Positions 8,739-18,784 of a DNA stretch of 64,000 nucleotides are shown one piece after another. Position numbers and translations under genes: made by a program. Position 1 is the first letter of the stretch. Each line of letters starts with the position of its first letter. The notes under the pieces were generated by a model. The model searched no databases, was not told where the DNA came from, and saw nothing but the letters and a program-made list of their open reading frames with translations. Source of the DNA: an uncultured Rhodocyclaceae bacterium (GTDB taxonomy: Bacteria; Pseudomonadota; Gammaproteobacteria; Burkholderiales; Rhodocyclaceae); the NCBI GenBank assembly GCA_907163075.1, contig CAJQTY010000002.1, positions 434,001-498,000 of the forward strand. The letters run 5' to 3'.

Positions 8739-11134
8739 AGTGCTGAGCCTTCTGTCCGGTTAAGGGGAATGCGAACGTGGATCTCGGTGCCGTGGCCGGG
8801 AGCGCTGACAAAACGGGCGTCGCCGCCCATCATCAGGGCGCGCTCGCGGATCCCGACCAGGCCGAAGGAATTGTCGCGCACGCGCTCCGGATCGAAGCCC
8901 TGGCCATCGTCGCGAATCGACAGCAGGCAGGACTCTTCATCGTTACCGAGCGTGATTTCAACCTGCGTCGCTTCGGCGTGACGCGTGACGTTGGTCAGCG
9001 ACTCCTGAACAATACGGAAGATGGCGATCAATCGATCCTCGTCGAAAGTCACGTCGGTTCCGCTGAAGTGCAGACGGCAATTTATCCCGGTACGCGCGAT
9101 GAATTCACTGACCAGCCCTTCCAGGGCCGAGGCGACGCCCATGTCGAGCGCGGCCGGGCGCAGGGCGAGCGCGACGTTGCGCACGACCTGGATCGTTTTG
9201 TCCGCCAGTTCCATCAGCCGCTGGCAGCGTTCGGCGAGGACCGGATTGTCTTCGCCGTACTGGAATTTGAGCATGGCGATGTCGAGACGCTGGGCGGTGA
9301 GCATCTGGCCGAGTTCATCATGGATTTCACGGGCGATGTGCTTGCGCTCTTCTTCCCGTGCATTGGTGCTGTAGGCGACCAGTTCGCGCAGCGTATTCTC
9401 GCTTTCGCGCAACGCCTGCTCAACCCGTTTGCGTTCTGTGATGTCCTGCGCGATAACCAGCACACTGACAACCTCACCGTGCTCGCCCATCTCAGGAAAA
9501 TGGCGCGATTCGGTAACGCGGCCCGTCGGCCAGGTGAATTCCAGTGAATCCGGCCGTGCCGTCGCCACGACCCGGCGGCACGATTCCAGCAAAGGGCTTA
9601 GCGCCTCGGGATTGCCGTGGATCGGGAAATCGCAGACGGTCCTGCCGAGCATCGATTCGGCGCCGAGCCCGGCCAGGCGTTGCGCCGCCTCATTGACGAA
9701 GATGTGACGGCATTCGACGTCGAGACGGCTGATGCAGTCGGGGTGGTTCTCGGTCAGCGTGCGGTAGAGATGCTCGCTGGCCTGCTGTTGCTGCTGCGCC
9801 GCCTTGCGCTCGGTAACGTCGCGCGAGAGAACGATGAAACGCTCGCCTTCCTGACTGTCTGTTTTCTTGCGCGCAGCCGAAAGTTCGAACCAGGATGTGC
9901 CGCCCTCAAGCTCAAGATGGATCTGCGCTCCCTGCGAATACCCCTTTTCCGAGGCTTCGCGCAGGACGGAAAAAACGGTCGCGGCGGCCTCTTGCGGCAT
10001 CACCTCGCTCACGGTATGGCCGAGCAACTGTTCGGGCGGGGCCAGCATCTGGTCGGCACGCGCTGCGCGGTAACTGTAGTAACGTCCCTCCGAATCCAGC
10101 TCGAAAAGCAGATCGGGAATGGCTTCCAGTGTCGCCGTCAGGCGATCCAGCGTTTTCACGGCGACGTCTTTCGATTCGCTCAGCGCGACCAGCGTGCGGC
10201 TGAGTTCATCCGTCTTTGCGGCGACCCGTCGGCGCAGGGCGACGTTCCAGACGAACAGCGCCAGCGTCAAGGCCAGGACGACCAGCAGGAAGTAGGCTAC
10301 CTTGCGTGCCAGATCGAGTGCTTCCTGTTTGAGGAGCGGCGCGCCCAGCCACTTTTCCTCGATCTGCTGCCGCTCGTCCTCGGTAATCTTCGCAAAACCG
10401 TCACGGACGATTCCCAGGAGCGCGGAATCGCCTTTGTGCACAGCACGATGGAAGGTGCTGACGTAAACCGGAGCGGAGTAACGAAACTCGCGATCGATCC
10501 CGAGTTTAAAAAGGAAATAGCTGGCCGACGGCTTGCCCATGCAGAAGACGCGGACCTCTCCATCGCCGGCCGCCCTGACCAGCGCTTCGTGGCTGGGGAA
10601 TTTCCGGAGGACCATTTCGTCATTGGACTCCAGCATCTTCTCGATGCAGGCATCCCCATCCTTGACACCGACCGTAAACCCGCGCAGTGAATCGGGGCCG
10701 CTTATCCCGCTGATGCTTTTATGGAAGAATATCGGCACTTCGAAGGTGGCATAGGGCTCCAGGAAGTCATAAATTTTCTTGCGCGACTCGGTGATGGAAA
10801 TCGTGTCGATCACGTCCGCCCCGCCCTCGCGCATCAACTGCTGGGCCTTGGCCCAATCCATGGCCTGCAGCTTGACCTTGATCCCGGTACGCTGCTCCCA
10901 CAGGCTCCAGTAGTCCTTGCTGATGCCCTGGGCCCGCCCGCTTGAATCGTGGAAAAAATACGGCGGATAATTGTCGTCGATGGCGACGGTGATCGACTTG
11001 GGGCGGACATCGTTCTCGACACCCCTAGTGGGCGGACCCCAAAGCAGCGAAAAGAGCACGAAAACAGCCAGGATCGCCCGCCACAAAGCGCCTTCGATTT
11101 CCTGACGGCGATAGCGCGGCACGGTTGCCTCCAT
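8735..11134 (-). CDS. Sensor histidine kinase with periplasmic SBP_bac_3 sensor and two PAS domains
   Basis: A 799-residue membrane kinase. An N-terminal membrane segment (residues ~17-35) leads into a periplasmic family-3 solute-binding domain at ~45-265 (SITVAIDDNYPPYFF, GISKDYWSLWEQRTGIKVKL). A second transmembrane helix lies at ~278-300, followed by two PAS domains (~325-440 and ~455-580). The HisKA_3 box is AREIHDELGQ, with His605 as the predicted phosphorylation site. The HATPase_c domain ends the protein (DDGQGFDPERV, FGLVGIRERA). This is NarX/UhpB-type architecture. Family-3 domains usually bind amino acids, so an amino-acid-like ligand is inferred. It is coupled to the NarL-type regulator. 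Confidence 0.92.
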   Translation of the reverse strand: MEATVPRYRRQEIEGALWRAILAVFVLFSLLWGPPTRGVENDVRPKSITVAIDDNYPPYFFHDSSGRAQGISKDYWSLWEQRTGIKVKLQAMDWAKAQQLMREGGADVIDTISITESRKKIYDFLEPYATFEVPIFFHKSISGISGPDSLRGFTVGVKDGDACIEKMLESNDEMVLRKFPSHEALVRAAGDGEVRVFCMGKPSASYFLFKLGIDREFRYSAPVYVSTFHRAVHKGDSALLGIVRDGFAKITEDERQQIEEKWLGAPLLKQEALDLARKVAYFLLVVLALTLALFVWNVALRRRVAAKTDELSRTLVALSESKDVAVKTLDRLTATLEAIPDLLFELDSEGRYYSYRAARADQMLAPPEQLLGHTVSEVMPQEAAATVFSVLREASEKGYSQGAQIHLELEGGTSWFELSAARKKTDSQEGERFIVLSRDVTERKAAQQQQQASEHLYRTLTENHPDCISRLDVECRHIFVNEAAQRLAGLGAESMLGRTVCDFPIHGNPEALSPLLESCRRVVATARPDSLEFTWPTGRVTESRHFPEMGEHGEVVSVLVIAQDITERKRVEQALRESENTLRELVAYSTNAREEERKHIAREIHDELGQMLTAQRLDIAMLKFQYGEDNPVLAERCQRLMELADKTIQVVRNVALALRPAALDMGVASALEGLVSEFIARTGINCRLHFSGTDVTFDEDRLIAIFRIVQESLTNVTRHAEATQVEITLGNDEESCLLSIRDDGQGFDPERVRDNSFGLVGIRERALMMGGDARFVSAPGHGTEIHVRIPLNRTEGSAL

Positions 11135-11201
11135 AGTATGTCGCAGGCTTTTTTTCCTGCATTTCGGTGATACGCCAAAGAACGGGTCTTACATACGGGC
11201 T

Positions 11202-11678
11202 TTAGCCGATTTCAACCGGCGTGTAGCACGGCACGCAAGCGAAGAGTTCAACGATGTCCGCGTTGCGCATGCGTATGCAGCCGTGCGACGCGGGAACCCC
11301 CAGCGCGACCGTATCCGGACAGCCGTGGATATAGATGTAGCGGCGCATGGTGTCGACACAGCCAAGCCGGTTGCGCTCCGGCTCGCAGCCCGACAGCCAG
11401 AGAATCCGCGTCAGTATCCAGTCCCGCCCGGGCAAGGCCGCGCCCAGTTCCGGCGTGTAAATTTCACCGCTCGGACGGCGCGCGACAAAAACCGTGTTTT
11501 CCGGCTGGCCGCCGCCGATCTTGGCGCGAATGAGATGCCTCCCGCGCGGCGTGCAGTAGCTGCCGCGCTGCTCGCCGGCCCCGCGGCTGGCCGTGGACAC
11601 CGGATAGCGACGCAACAGCCGCCCATCGTCGTCGAACAGGCTCAGGCTTTGCTGCGCGATGGAAACCCCGATATGCAC
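11202..11678 (-). CDS. L,D-transpeptidase (YkuD domain)
   Basis: A YkuD-family protein of 158 residues, starting at GTG 11678, two bases after the tadA stop. An in-frame extension to 11900 would lie entirely inside tadA and is rejected. The catalytic motif is complete: IHGCPDTVALGVPASHGCIRMRN, with active-site Cys in SHGCIRM and the upstream His. Such enzymes form 3-3 crosslinks in peptidoglycan or attach lipoproteins to it. No signal peptide is visible with this start, which is odd for a periplasmic enzyme. Either export uses another route, or this is a cytosolic or non-canonical member. Confidence 0.82.
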   Translation of the reverse strand: MHIGVSIAQQSLSLFDDDGRLLRRYPVSTASRGAGEQRGSYCTPRGRHLIRAKIGGGQPENTVFVARRPSGEIYTPELGAALPGRDWILTRILWLSGCEPERNRLGCVDTMRRYIYIHGCPDTVALGVPASHGCIRMRNADIVELFACVPCYTPVEIG

Positions 11679-11680
11679 GT

Positions 11681-12151
<471 letters not shown>

Positions 12152-12190
12152 TTACCTTACCCGCTCCGGAGGCTAGCGAAAGGATTGTCC

Positions 12191-12937
12191 ATGACCAGTT
12201 CGGAGTTGCCCATCACCAAACGCAAGACGCCGGCGGCTCGGCGCAAGGCGAAGAAGCCGGCGAAACCGGAAACGGCCGCCGCGACCGGTCTCGTTGACCA
12301 GCTCAGCGCCATGGCGGGAAAGTTTCTCGACATCAGTTCGGCCACCGTCGCTGCCGGACGCGCCTTCCAGACGGCGAGCAAGGTCTCGCGCGCGCTGCGC
12401 GACGGACAGCCAATCGACGCTGCGACCGAGGTCGTGCGCGCCGTCATGCCCGGCATGGTCGAACCCGGCGAGTGGGCGAAAACCGGCGCCGCCATTCGCG
12501 CCCTGCGTGAAACCGCCGGGTTGACGATCAGCGACGTCGGCGCGGCCATCAACCTCAAGGATCCGTCGCTGATCGAGGCCCTAGAAAACGGCCGCATCGC
12601 ACTCTCGTTCGAACTGATCCTGCGCCTGGCCGCGGTGCTCGGACGCAACGACCCGGTAGGCTTCGTCCTGCGCTTCACGCGCAATTCCAATCCGGACGTC
12701 TGGAAGAGCCTGGAAGCGCTCGGCGTCGGCAAACTCGTCCTGCAATCGGTGCGCGAACGCCAGTTCGCCAACATCTACCGCAGCAACGACGACGCGCGCA
12801 AGCTCAGCGACGAGGAGTTCGCTGAAATCCTGAGCTTCACACAAGCCGCCTTCGAGATGGCCATGGCACTGCGCACACGGCATGCGGCGCGCAAAGGAAA
12901 AGTCCCTACTGAAGGCGGGGTGAGTCGGACTTCCTGA
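12191..12937 (+). CDS. XRE-type helix-turn-helix protein
   Basis: A 248-residue protein. The start at 12191 has an AAGGA ribosome site 7 nt upstream; a longer in-frame extension would run through tadA. A basic N-terminus (KRKTPAARRKAKKPAKP) is followed by an Ala-rich helical region and a Cro/CI-type HTH at ~97-155 (GAAIRALRETAGLTISDVG, KDPSLIEALENGRIALSFELI). The C-terminal ~90 residues are helical and unassigned. It probably binds DNA. Its 3' end overlaps the convergent kinase gene by 32 nt, which could allow antisense interference. Confidence 0.78.
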   Translation: MTSSELPITKRKTPAARRKAKKPAKPETAAATGLVDQLSAMAGKFLDISSATVAAGRAFQTASKVSRALRDGQPIDAATEVVRAVMPGMVEPGEWAKTGAAIRALRETAGLTISDVGAAINLKDPSLIEALENGRIALSFELILRLAAVLGRNDPVGFVLRFTRNSNPDVWKSLEALGVGKLVLQSVRERQFANIYRSNDDARKLSDEEFAEILSFTQAAFEMAMALRTRHAARKGKVPTEGGVSRTS

Positions 12938-14546
12938 CTGCCGGCAGGTTGATTGTGAAACGCGCGCCGCCGCCGCGCACGTTGGACGCTTCCAGGCGGC
13001 CGTTCATATTGTTTTCGACAATCATCTTCGACATGTAGAGGCCGATGCCGCTGCCTTTGCCTTCATCCTTGGTCGTGAAATACGGCTCGAAGACCTTGTT
13101 CAGGAGTTCCGGCGCGATGCCGCCGCCGTTGTCTTCGACCGAGATCTGCACGCGGTCCCAGATCCTGATCACGCGCACGAGGATGCGCGGCTCGGCCTGC
13201 CCCGAATCGAGGACCGAGTCCTTGGCGTTGCTCAGCAGGTTGAGCACGACCTGCGAGAATTCGCCCGGGATGCCGAACAGCTCGATCGTTTCATCGCACT
13301 CCATCGTCAGGGCGATGCCGTGGTTCTTGAAAACACCTTCCATGATCTCGGCCGAAGAGCGCATGGCTTGCGCTAGCCTGAACGCCTCCGGATGCTTGCC
13401 GGGCTTGAAGAAGTTGCGGAACTCGTCGATGGTTGACGACATTCGCTGCACCAGCTGCTCGCCTTTCTCCTGCATGCGGTCCATCGATTTCTCGGTCAGC
13501 GACCCCATGCGGTGCTGCATGCGCATGTTCTGCATGACCAGGCTGAGGGCGTTGAGCGGCTGACGCCACTGGTGGGCGATGGCGCCAATCATCTCCCCCA
13601 TGGCGGCCAGGCGCGACTGATGAATGAGCAGGTTTTCCTGCTCCTTGCGCATGGCGATTTCGTCGCGCACGCGCTGATCGAGCGTGCGGTTCAGTTCATC
13701 GAGTTCGCGCGTGCGTTCAGCGACCTTCAGTTCAAGTTCCTGATTGTAATTCTCCAGCTGATCCCGGCTCTGCTGCAGGGCATCGACCATCTGGTTAAAG
13801 CTGCGCGAAAGCAGGCCGATTTCATCGTTGCGCTTGACATGGACATGCGCGTCGAGGTCGCCGCGCGCCACGCGCGAGGCCGCCTGGCTGATGGTGGAGA
13901 TCGGCCGGGTCAGCCACAGCGTAAAGAAGTAACCGGCGAAAAGTATGGCCAATACCACCAGAAGGGAGATGTAGGAGAGTTGCCGGTACATCTCGTCGAT
14001 GTTGTATTCGTATTCGCTGGTATCGAAGTCGATCCGGATCACCCCCCAGATCACGCCGCTGAAGCGGATCGGCGTCGTGTAACGGTAATGCGATACGCCG
14101 GCCGCGTCGTTGATGATGCCGTACGACTCTTTTTCGAAAGCGGTGGCCGGCAGCGCCGCCCGTTCGTTCTCCTGCATGACCCAGCCTTCCGGCGCAATGC
14201 GCATGGCGGTGCCGCGCCGGGGCACGATCACCACCGACCGGACGCTCTTGTTGTTTTGCAGAACCTGCAGGTTGTGCTCGACGACAAAGCCAAAATCGTC
14301 GGTCAGCATGGCGTCGGAACAGGCCTGGATAATCGAGCGCGAGACGGTGGCCGCCTGCGAGTACATGACCTTGAGCAGCGAATCCCGTTGCAGGGGGATG
14401 ATGAGCAAGGCATAGAGCGCGGTCATGGCCAGCAACAAGCTGCCGAAAACGCCGAAAACGCGCAGGAACATCCGGTTCGTCGGCAGCCAGCGCAGGATAC
14501 TCCAGCCGCTGTGGCCGGCATCCGCGTTGCCGCTCATCATTTCCAT
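12906..14546 (-). CDS. Sensor histidine kinase (periplasmic sensor, HAMP, HisKA)
   Basis: A 546-residue kinase. TM1 is at ~28-50 and a periplasmic region at ~50-190 (a single-Cache-like sensor, [19 protein letters not shown]). TM2 is at ~195-215, HAMP at ~215-268, then a coiled coil. The H-box is [14 protein letters not shown] with His325. HATPase_c follows ([31 protein letters not shown]). The HQWRQPLN variant is common in kinases that lack a co-encoded classical regulator. It is the last gene of the HD-GYP/TolC/PhnD operon, 16 nt after the third PhnD-like gene. A periplasmic PhnD-like protein is a plausible ligand. Confidence 0.9.
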   Translation of the reverse strand: MEMMSGNADAGHSGWSILRWLPTNRMFLRVFGVFGSLLLAMTALYALLIIPLQRDSLLKVMYSQAATVSRSIIQACSDAMLTDDFGFVVEHNLQVLQNNKSVRSVVIVPRRGTAMRIAPEGWVMQENERAALPATAFEKESYGIINDAAGVSHYRYTTPIRFSGVIWGVIRIDFDTSEYEYNIDEMYRQLSYISLLVVLAILFAGYFFTLWLTRPISTISQAASRVARGDLDAHVHVKRNDEIGLLSRSFNQMVDALQQSRDQLENYNQELELKVAERTRELDELNRTLDQRVRDEIAMRKEQENLLIHQSRLAAMGEMIGAIAHQWRQPLNALSLVMQNMRMQHRMGSLTEKSMDRMQEKGEQLVQRMSSTIDEFRNFFKPGKHPEAFRLAQAMRSSAEIMEGVFKNHGIALTMECDETIELFGIPGEFSQVVLNLLSNAKDSVLDSGQAEPRILVRVIRIWDRVQISVEDNGGGIAPELLNKVFEPYFTTKDEGKGSGIGLYMSKMIVENNMNGRLEASNVRGGGARFTINLPAVRKSDSPRLQ

Positions 14547-14562
14547 GCCTGTCGCTCCGCAT

Positions 14563-15492
14563 TCATTGCCGCCCCTTCGGCCGTTCGGACTGCAGCTTGA
14601 GTTGCCGATATTCCTTGTCCATCTGCGTGAAAGGCCTCAGTTCGGAGGGCTGCGCCAGTTCCAGATGATCCATCTTGAGGATATCCAGCAGTTGTCGTCC
14701 GCGCGGGTAGGTATGCATGGTCGGAATGGCAGTCAGAATGCGCTGACGAAAATCCTTGCTCACCGAAGCGCTGAAGAAGGCGTAATACAGGCTGGTTATC
14801 GGCAGTTCTCCGATCACGCGCCCGATTCTTTTCTCGAGTTGGGGATTCAGCTCCTTGGCCAGTTCATTGCCATGGCTGTACACCAAGGCCACGTCGGCCT
14901 TGTCAAAGAACAGCCGCAATACCGCCTGGTTGTTGCTTGGCACCCGCTGCATCTCGGCGAACACCCGGTTGCAACTGCGCGCATAGTGGCGATGGCACAG
15001 CAGCTCCAGATAGATAATCGAAGTCTGATCGTTCTCGAGCAGCACCACCCGCTTGCCCAGCAGATCCTTGACCCCGATGGCCGACTCCTTGCCGGTCAGC
15101 AGTATCAGGTTCCAGCCGCCGCGCATGGCCACGGAATAGCCATCGGCAAGCTCGTCTTCCTTGAAGTTTCGTCCCAGGAGCATGGCATCGGCACCCACGC
15201 CATTGATCTCGCCGCGTCGAAAGGCCTGGCGCATGGACTCGATATCGTCGAAATAGGTGACCGTCATCTGCACCTCGAAGCGGGCACTCAGTTCCTCCGC
15301 CCAAAGCTCGAAAGCGGTATGCACGTCGGCTACCGGCGAGTCGCGCCGGGCGCCAAGAAGGAATCCCATTCTTACCGTTTCGGCTGAGTTGGCCGGGCGC
15401 GCGAGCAGCAGCAGCAGTTCGAGCGCGATGAGCAGGCCGGCCTTGAGGCCGCGCAGCCAAAGTGAATCAGCGCTAGCTCGGGCGCAGCTCAT
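14563..15492 (-). CDS. PhnD-like periplasmic binding protein, paralogue 1 (kinase-proximal)
   Basis: A 309-residue member of the phosphate/phosphite/phosphonate-binding-like family with an N-terminal membrane or signal segment (GLKAGLLIALELLLLLA, cleavage near PANSAE). The mature part starts VRMGFLLGARRDSP. The cleft-type motifs are GEINGVGADAMLLGRNF and LLGKRVVLLENDQTSIIYLELL. The C-terminal signature is RGRQLLDIL...ELRPFTQMDKEYRQL. It is clearly paralogous to the next two genes. No phosphonate permease or ATPase gene is nearby, so a sensory or structural role is more likely than transport. The stop of paralogue 2 overlaps its start by 4 nt. Confidence 0.85.
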   Translation of the reverse strand: MSCARASADSLWLRGLKAGLLIALELLLLLARPANSAETVRMGFLLGARRDSPVADVHTAFELWAEELSARFEVQMTVTYFDDIESMRQAFRRGEINGVGADAMLLGRNFKEDELADGYSVAMRGGWNLILLTGKESAIGVKDLLGKRVVLLENDQTSIIYLELLCHRHYARSCNRVFAEMQRVPSNNQAVLRLFFDKADVALVYSHGNELAKELNPQLEKRIGRVIGELPITSLYYAFFSASVSKDFRQRILTAIPTMHTYPRGRQLLDILKMDHLELAQPSELRPFTQMDKEYRQLKLQSERPKGRQ

Positions 15493-16397
15493 TTCCGGCC
15501 CGCCTTGCCGCGCGCCTTGTTGCTCAGCTGCTGGTACTCCCGTTCCAGCTCATAGAAAGGCTGCAAGGCCACCGGATCGGCCGTGGCAAGCTGCTCGATC
15601 CGCAACACGGCGAGCATTTGACGGCCGCGTACGTTCATGTGCGTCAAGGGGATGCTACGCAAGGCGAACTGCCGAAAGGCGGGATCCACCCGGGCGCTGA
15701 AAAATCCAAAATATTGAGTGTCAAACGCGAGTTCATGCACGACCTGGCCGACACGGGCCAGTTGTGGGTTGAGTTCGATGGCCAGATTGTAGCCGTGGCG
15801 ATTGACCAGGGCCAGCTCGGCCTGGCCGAACAGCAATCGGGTCATCGCCTGGTGGTGGTTGCGTACCGGCACCACGATCAGAGGCACATCACGGCAAGTG
15901 CGCCCATACTGGCGCAGACAGAGCGTTTCGAGATACGTCGTCGATATCTCGTCGCCGTCCACCTGGGCCACCCGCTTGCCGGCCAGTCCGATCCTCGTCG
16001 ACCCGTTACGCGCCAGCAGGAGCAGCGAGGCGTCCGTGGACAACCGGGCGGCAAAGCCATCGGCCAGCTCGGCCACCTTGAAGTGGCGAACGAACGCCAT
16101 GGCGTCGGCGATCACCATGTTGATCCGGCCGGAGTCGAAATCCTTGCGCAACTCGTCGATGTCGGCATAAAAAAAAACTTCGGAGGGCACCTGGAATCGG
16201 TGCGTCAACTCCTCCGCCCAGACTTCAAGTACGGCGCGCACATCGGCTCGGTTCAGATCGCGAGCGACCTTCATATACATGCCCAGGCGCACGCTTTCGC
16301 CACCCGCTGCCGAAGGCATGGCCCAGGCCGCCTGGCCGCAGCACAGGATCAGCAGCAGCCAGACGCCGCACGTTTCGAGCAGGCCTCGCACTTTCAT
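15489..16397 (-). CDS. PhnD-like periplasmic binding protein, paralogue 2
   Basis: A 302-residue secreted PhnD-like protein, with a signal peptide at ~10-26 (WLLLILCCGQAAWAMPSA). It shares with its neighbours the start VRLGMYMKVARDLNRADV, the central SGRINMVIADAMAFVRHFKVAELADGF, the LAGKRVAQVDGDEISTTYLETL segment, and the C-terminal RGRQMLAVL...LQPFYELEREYQQL. The ends overlap both neighbours by 4 nt. The three genes arose by tandem duplication and have diverged to roughly one-third identity by eye, which suggests different ligands or partners. The basic C-terminal tail (ARGKAGRK) is unusual for a periplasmic receptor. Confidence 0.85.
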   Translation of the reverse strand: MKVRGLLETCGVWLLLILCCGQAAWAMPSAAGGESVRLGMYMKVARDLNRADVRAVLEVWAEELTHRFQVPSEVFFYADIDELRKDFDSGRINMVIADAMAFVRHFKVAELADGFAARLSTDASLLLLARNGSTRIGLAGKRVAQVDGDEISTTYLETLCLRQYGRTCRDVPLIVVPVRNHHQAMTRLLFGQAELALVNRHGYNLAIELNPQLARVGQVVHELAFDTQYFGFFSARVDPAFRQFALRSIPLTHMNVRGRQMLAVLRIEQLATADPVALQPFYELEREYQQLSNKARGKAGRK

Positions 16398-17308
16398 CGC
16401 TCGCCTTTTTTGGCTGGCGCGCCGGCAGCGGCCTTGAGGCTGCGATTCTCGCCAAGCAGTTCGCGGAAAGGCGCCAGTTCCCGGACAGTGCTCACGACGA
16501 TCGCATCGGCCTGATAAATTTCAAGCACCTGGCGACCGCGCGGCGTTTCGTTGAGCCGCATGGCGCCCTGGGTGATGATTTCCCGGTGCTCTGTAGATAC
16601 GTGCGACGAAAACAAGCCGATATGCGGCGAGCGGCCGCTGAAGGAATAGTCCTTCAGTACCTGCAGGCGTTGGCCAACCTGAGGATTGAGTGCCAGTGCG
16701 GTTTCGTAAGCGTTGCGGTAGATCAGCGCCGCGTCGGCCTGGTTGAAAAAAAGACGGTGCACCAGACTGCTCGATCGCTTCTCGCGGCTGACCGACTCAA
16801 GCCGGCTGGCGGCCGGCTTGCCCCAGGTCTTCAGCAGCAGGGTTTCCAGGTACACCTCGCTCAGCTCATCGTGATCGAGCATGGCGACACGCTTACCGGA
16901 CAGGTCGGCGAGGCGACGGATTCCCGCCGCGCCGCGAACGACCAGCAGCAGGTTGTCGGGGACGGCTTTGTAGCCGCCGAAACCGTCGCTGAGTTCCTTC
17001 AGTGAAAAGTGCTGGGCGACACCCATCGATGTGGCGACCAGATAATTGATCGTTCCTGCGCTCATGTCCTGCCGCAATTCGCCCAGGTCATCGTAAAAGC
17101 GTATCGGCTTGAAGGTCAGGTTCAGCGAAGCGGCCAGTTCCTCGATCCAGAAGCGCAGGCTCACTTCGACATCCTTGCGCGGCACGTCGCGGATCACCGG
17201 CAAATAGAAACCGATGGCGATCGGCGGCGCCTCACCGCGTGCGCTACCCAGTCCAATAATGAACAGCGCCAGGATCAGCCACCACCTGCGAAACGCCATG
17301 AAATTCAA
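16394..17308 (-). CDS. PhnD-like periplasmic binding protein, paralogue 3 (TolC-proximal)
   Basis: A 304-residue secreted PhnD-like protein. The signal peptide (WWLILALFIIGLGSARGEA) ends near residue 26. Shared features are IAIGFYLPVIRDVPRKDV, AGTINYLVATSMGVAQHF, LSGKRVAMLDHDELSEVYLETLL, and RGRQVLEIYQADAIVV followed by LAPFRELLGENRSL. The start overlaps the tolC-like stop by 4 nt. In many bacteria PhnD-like domains occur as extracytoplasmic sensor modules, including fused to kinases. Here they are free-standing but co-transcribed with a kinase, which supports a sensing role. Ligand identity is unknown. Confidence 0.85.
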   Translation of the reverse strand: MNFMAFRRWWLILALFIIGLGSARGEAPPIAIGFYLPVIRDVPRKDVEVSLRFWIEELAASLNLTFKPIRFYDDLGELRQDMSAGTINYLVATSMGVAQHFSLKELSDGFGGYKAVPDNLLLVVRGAAGIRRLADLSGKRVAMLDHDELSEVYLETLLLKTWGKPAASRLESVSREKRSSSLVHRLFFNQADAALIYRNAYETALALNPQVGQRLQVLKDYSFSGRSPHIGLFSSHVSTEHREIITQGAMRLNETPRGRQVLEIYQADAIVVSTVRELAPFRELLGENRSLKAAAGAPAKKGER

Positions 17309-18699
17309 GGCCGGGACTGCAGTGCCCGGCCGACCCGGTAGTCGAGATCAACAATCGCCGCGCGCAGATCATGCCGGGCGCGGTACAGGTTGGCGCTGGC
17401 GAAGCTTTCGACGATCTGGGCTTCAATCACGTCCTTGGTCTCGACCATGTCCTCCCGGTAAGCGCGCACATGCAATATGCGGTTCTCCTCGGCAAAGCCC
17501 TGCGCCCTGGCGTTGTCCTCGATCTGCCCGCGCGAGCGCTGGATGCGCATGAAATCGTCCTTGATCTGCAGTGCGAGGCCGCTATCGAGCAGCACGCGCT
17601 GGGCTTCGAGCTTGATCTTGCCGGCGCGGGCGACGTCGACTTCGGCCTTGGTCAGACCGCTGTCGAACAGATTCCATTTGACGCCGACGCCGATCGTCCA
17701 GCCGTTGCGGTTATCGTCATTGACCAGGCCGCCCTTGTAGCTGTTCCAGAATTTGTAGGTGCTGGCTTCCAGACCGACGGTCGGCAGATATCCGCTCCTG
17801 GCCTCGTCAATCCGGTAGCCGGCGGCTTCTACCGCCAGTTCCAGCCGCTGCTTGTCCGGGTTGAACTTCATGGCCTCGGCGAGCATGGCCTCCAGGCTCG
17901 CATCGAAGGCGGGCAGCGCGGCCTCGGGCGCCAGTTTCAAAGAAGTGTCCAGCGGCAGCCCCATGGCGTTGAGCAGGGCATCCCGGCTGAGATTGCTGGC
18001 GTACTTCGCCTCCTGCAGCAGCGAGCGGGTTACCGCCGTCGTCGTCTTGCTGCGCAGGTAGTCGGTCTTCTTCACCTTCAGCGATGAATTCCGGTACAGG
18101 CGGTCGGTCAGGTCTTCCAGGGCTTGCAAACGCTCAAGGGTATCGCTGGTCAACTGTTCCATCTGGCTGGCAAACTGGGCACCGTTGTAATATTTGCTGA
18201 CATCGCGAACGATCTCCAACTCGGTTTTGCGCTTCTCCTCGCGGGCGATGTCGGCGCCTTTGCGCGCCATGCCCTTGGTGGCTTCCTCGCGACCGCCGGT
18301 GTACAGCGGATAGTTGAAATTGAGCGCGGCCTTCGACAGGTCGCGGTCGTACAGTTTGACGTCCAGGTTCATCGGCAGCGGCTGGCTTTGAATCGGGAAC
18401 GGACCCAAAGGTGTATTGACGACCATGCTCGGCGTTTGCACGACACCAGCGAAGGTGAATGTCCGATCCTGGTCGGCGCGCTGCAGGCCACCTTCAAGAC
18501 TCAGGCGCGGGCCGAAAGCGGCCATCGCCTGCTGAAACTGGGCCTCGGCCATGTCCAGCGCGGCCTGCGATACCTGGAGCGAGCGATGGTTCTGCAGGGC
18601 GATCTGTATCGCCTGGTCGAGGAGCAGATTGTCCAGGCGCTCGGCGGCACTGGCGGAAAGGCCCAGGCACAGGCATATGGAGAAAATCAGGCGCTTCAT
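17305..18699 (-). CDS. TolC family outer membrane protein
   Basis: A 464-residue outer membrane factor. The signal peptide (LIFSICLCLGLSASAAE) ends near residue 20. Two outer-membrane-factor repeats follow, with long alpha-helical heptads (LLDQAIQIALQNHRSLQVSQAALDMAEAQFQQAMAAFGP near the start; DEARSGYLPTVGLEASTYKFWNSY in repeat two). TolC proteins form trimeric channels used by tripartite efflux pumps and type I secretion. No inner-membrane pump or adaptor gene is present, so its partner is either elsewhere or the PhnD-like proteins themselves. The stop overlaps the first PhnD gene. Confidence 0.9.
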   Translation of the reverse strand: MKRLIFSICLCLGLSASAAERLDNLLLDQAIQIALQNHRSLQVSQAALDMAEAQFQQAMAAFGPRLSLEGGLQRADQDRTFTFAGVVQTPSMVVNTPLGPFPIQSQPLPMNLDVKLYDRDLSKAALNFNYPLYTGGREEATKGMARKGADIAREEKRKTELEIVRDVSKYYNGAQFASQMEQLTSDTLERLQALEDLTDRLYRNSSLKVKKTDYLRSKTTTAVTRSLLQEAKYASNLSRDALLNAMGLPLDTSLKLAPEAALPAFDASLEAMLAEAMKFNPDKQRLELAVEAAGYRIDEARSGYLPTVGLEASTYKFWNSYKGGLVNDDNRNGWTIGVGVKWNLFDSGLTKAEVDVARAGKIKLEAQRVLLDSGLALQIKDDFMRIQRSRGQIEDNARAQGFAEENRILHVRAYREDMVETKDVIEAQIVESFASANLYRARHDLRAAIVDLDYRVGRALQSRP

Positions 18700-18784
18700 C
18701 GCAAATTCCGGTTGGTCAGGTCAGATTGAAAATGGGTTGATCGAACAGGCTTCGGCAGCGGATATTCCAGACCTTCCTGCCCGC

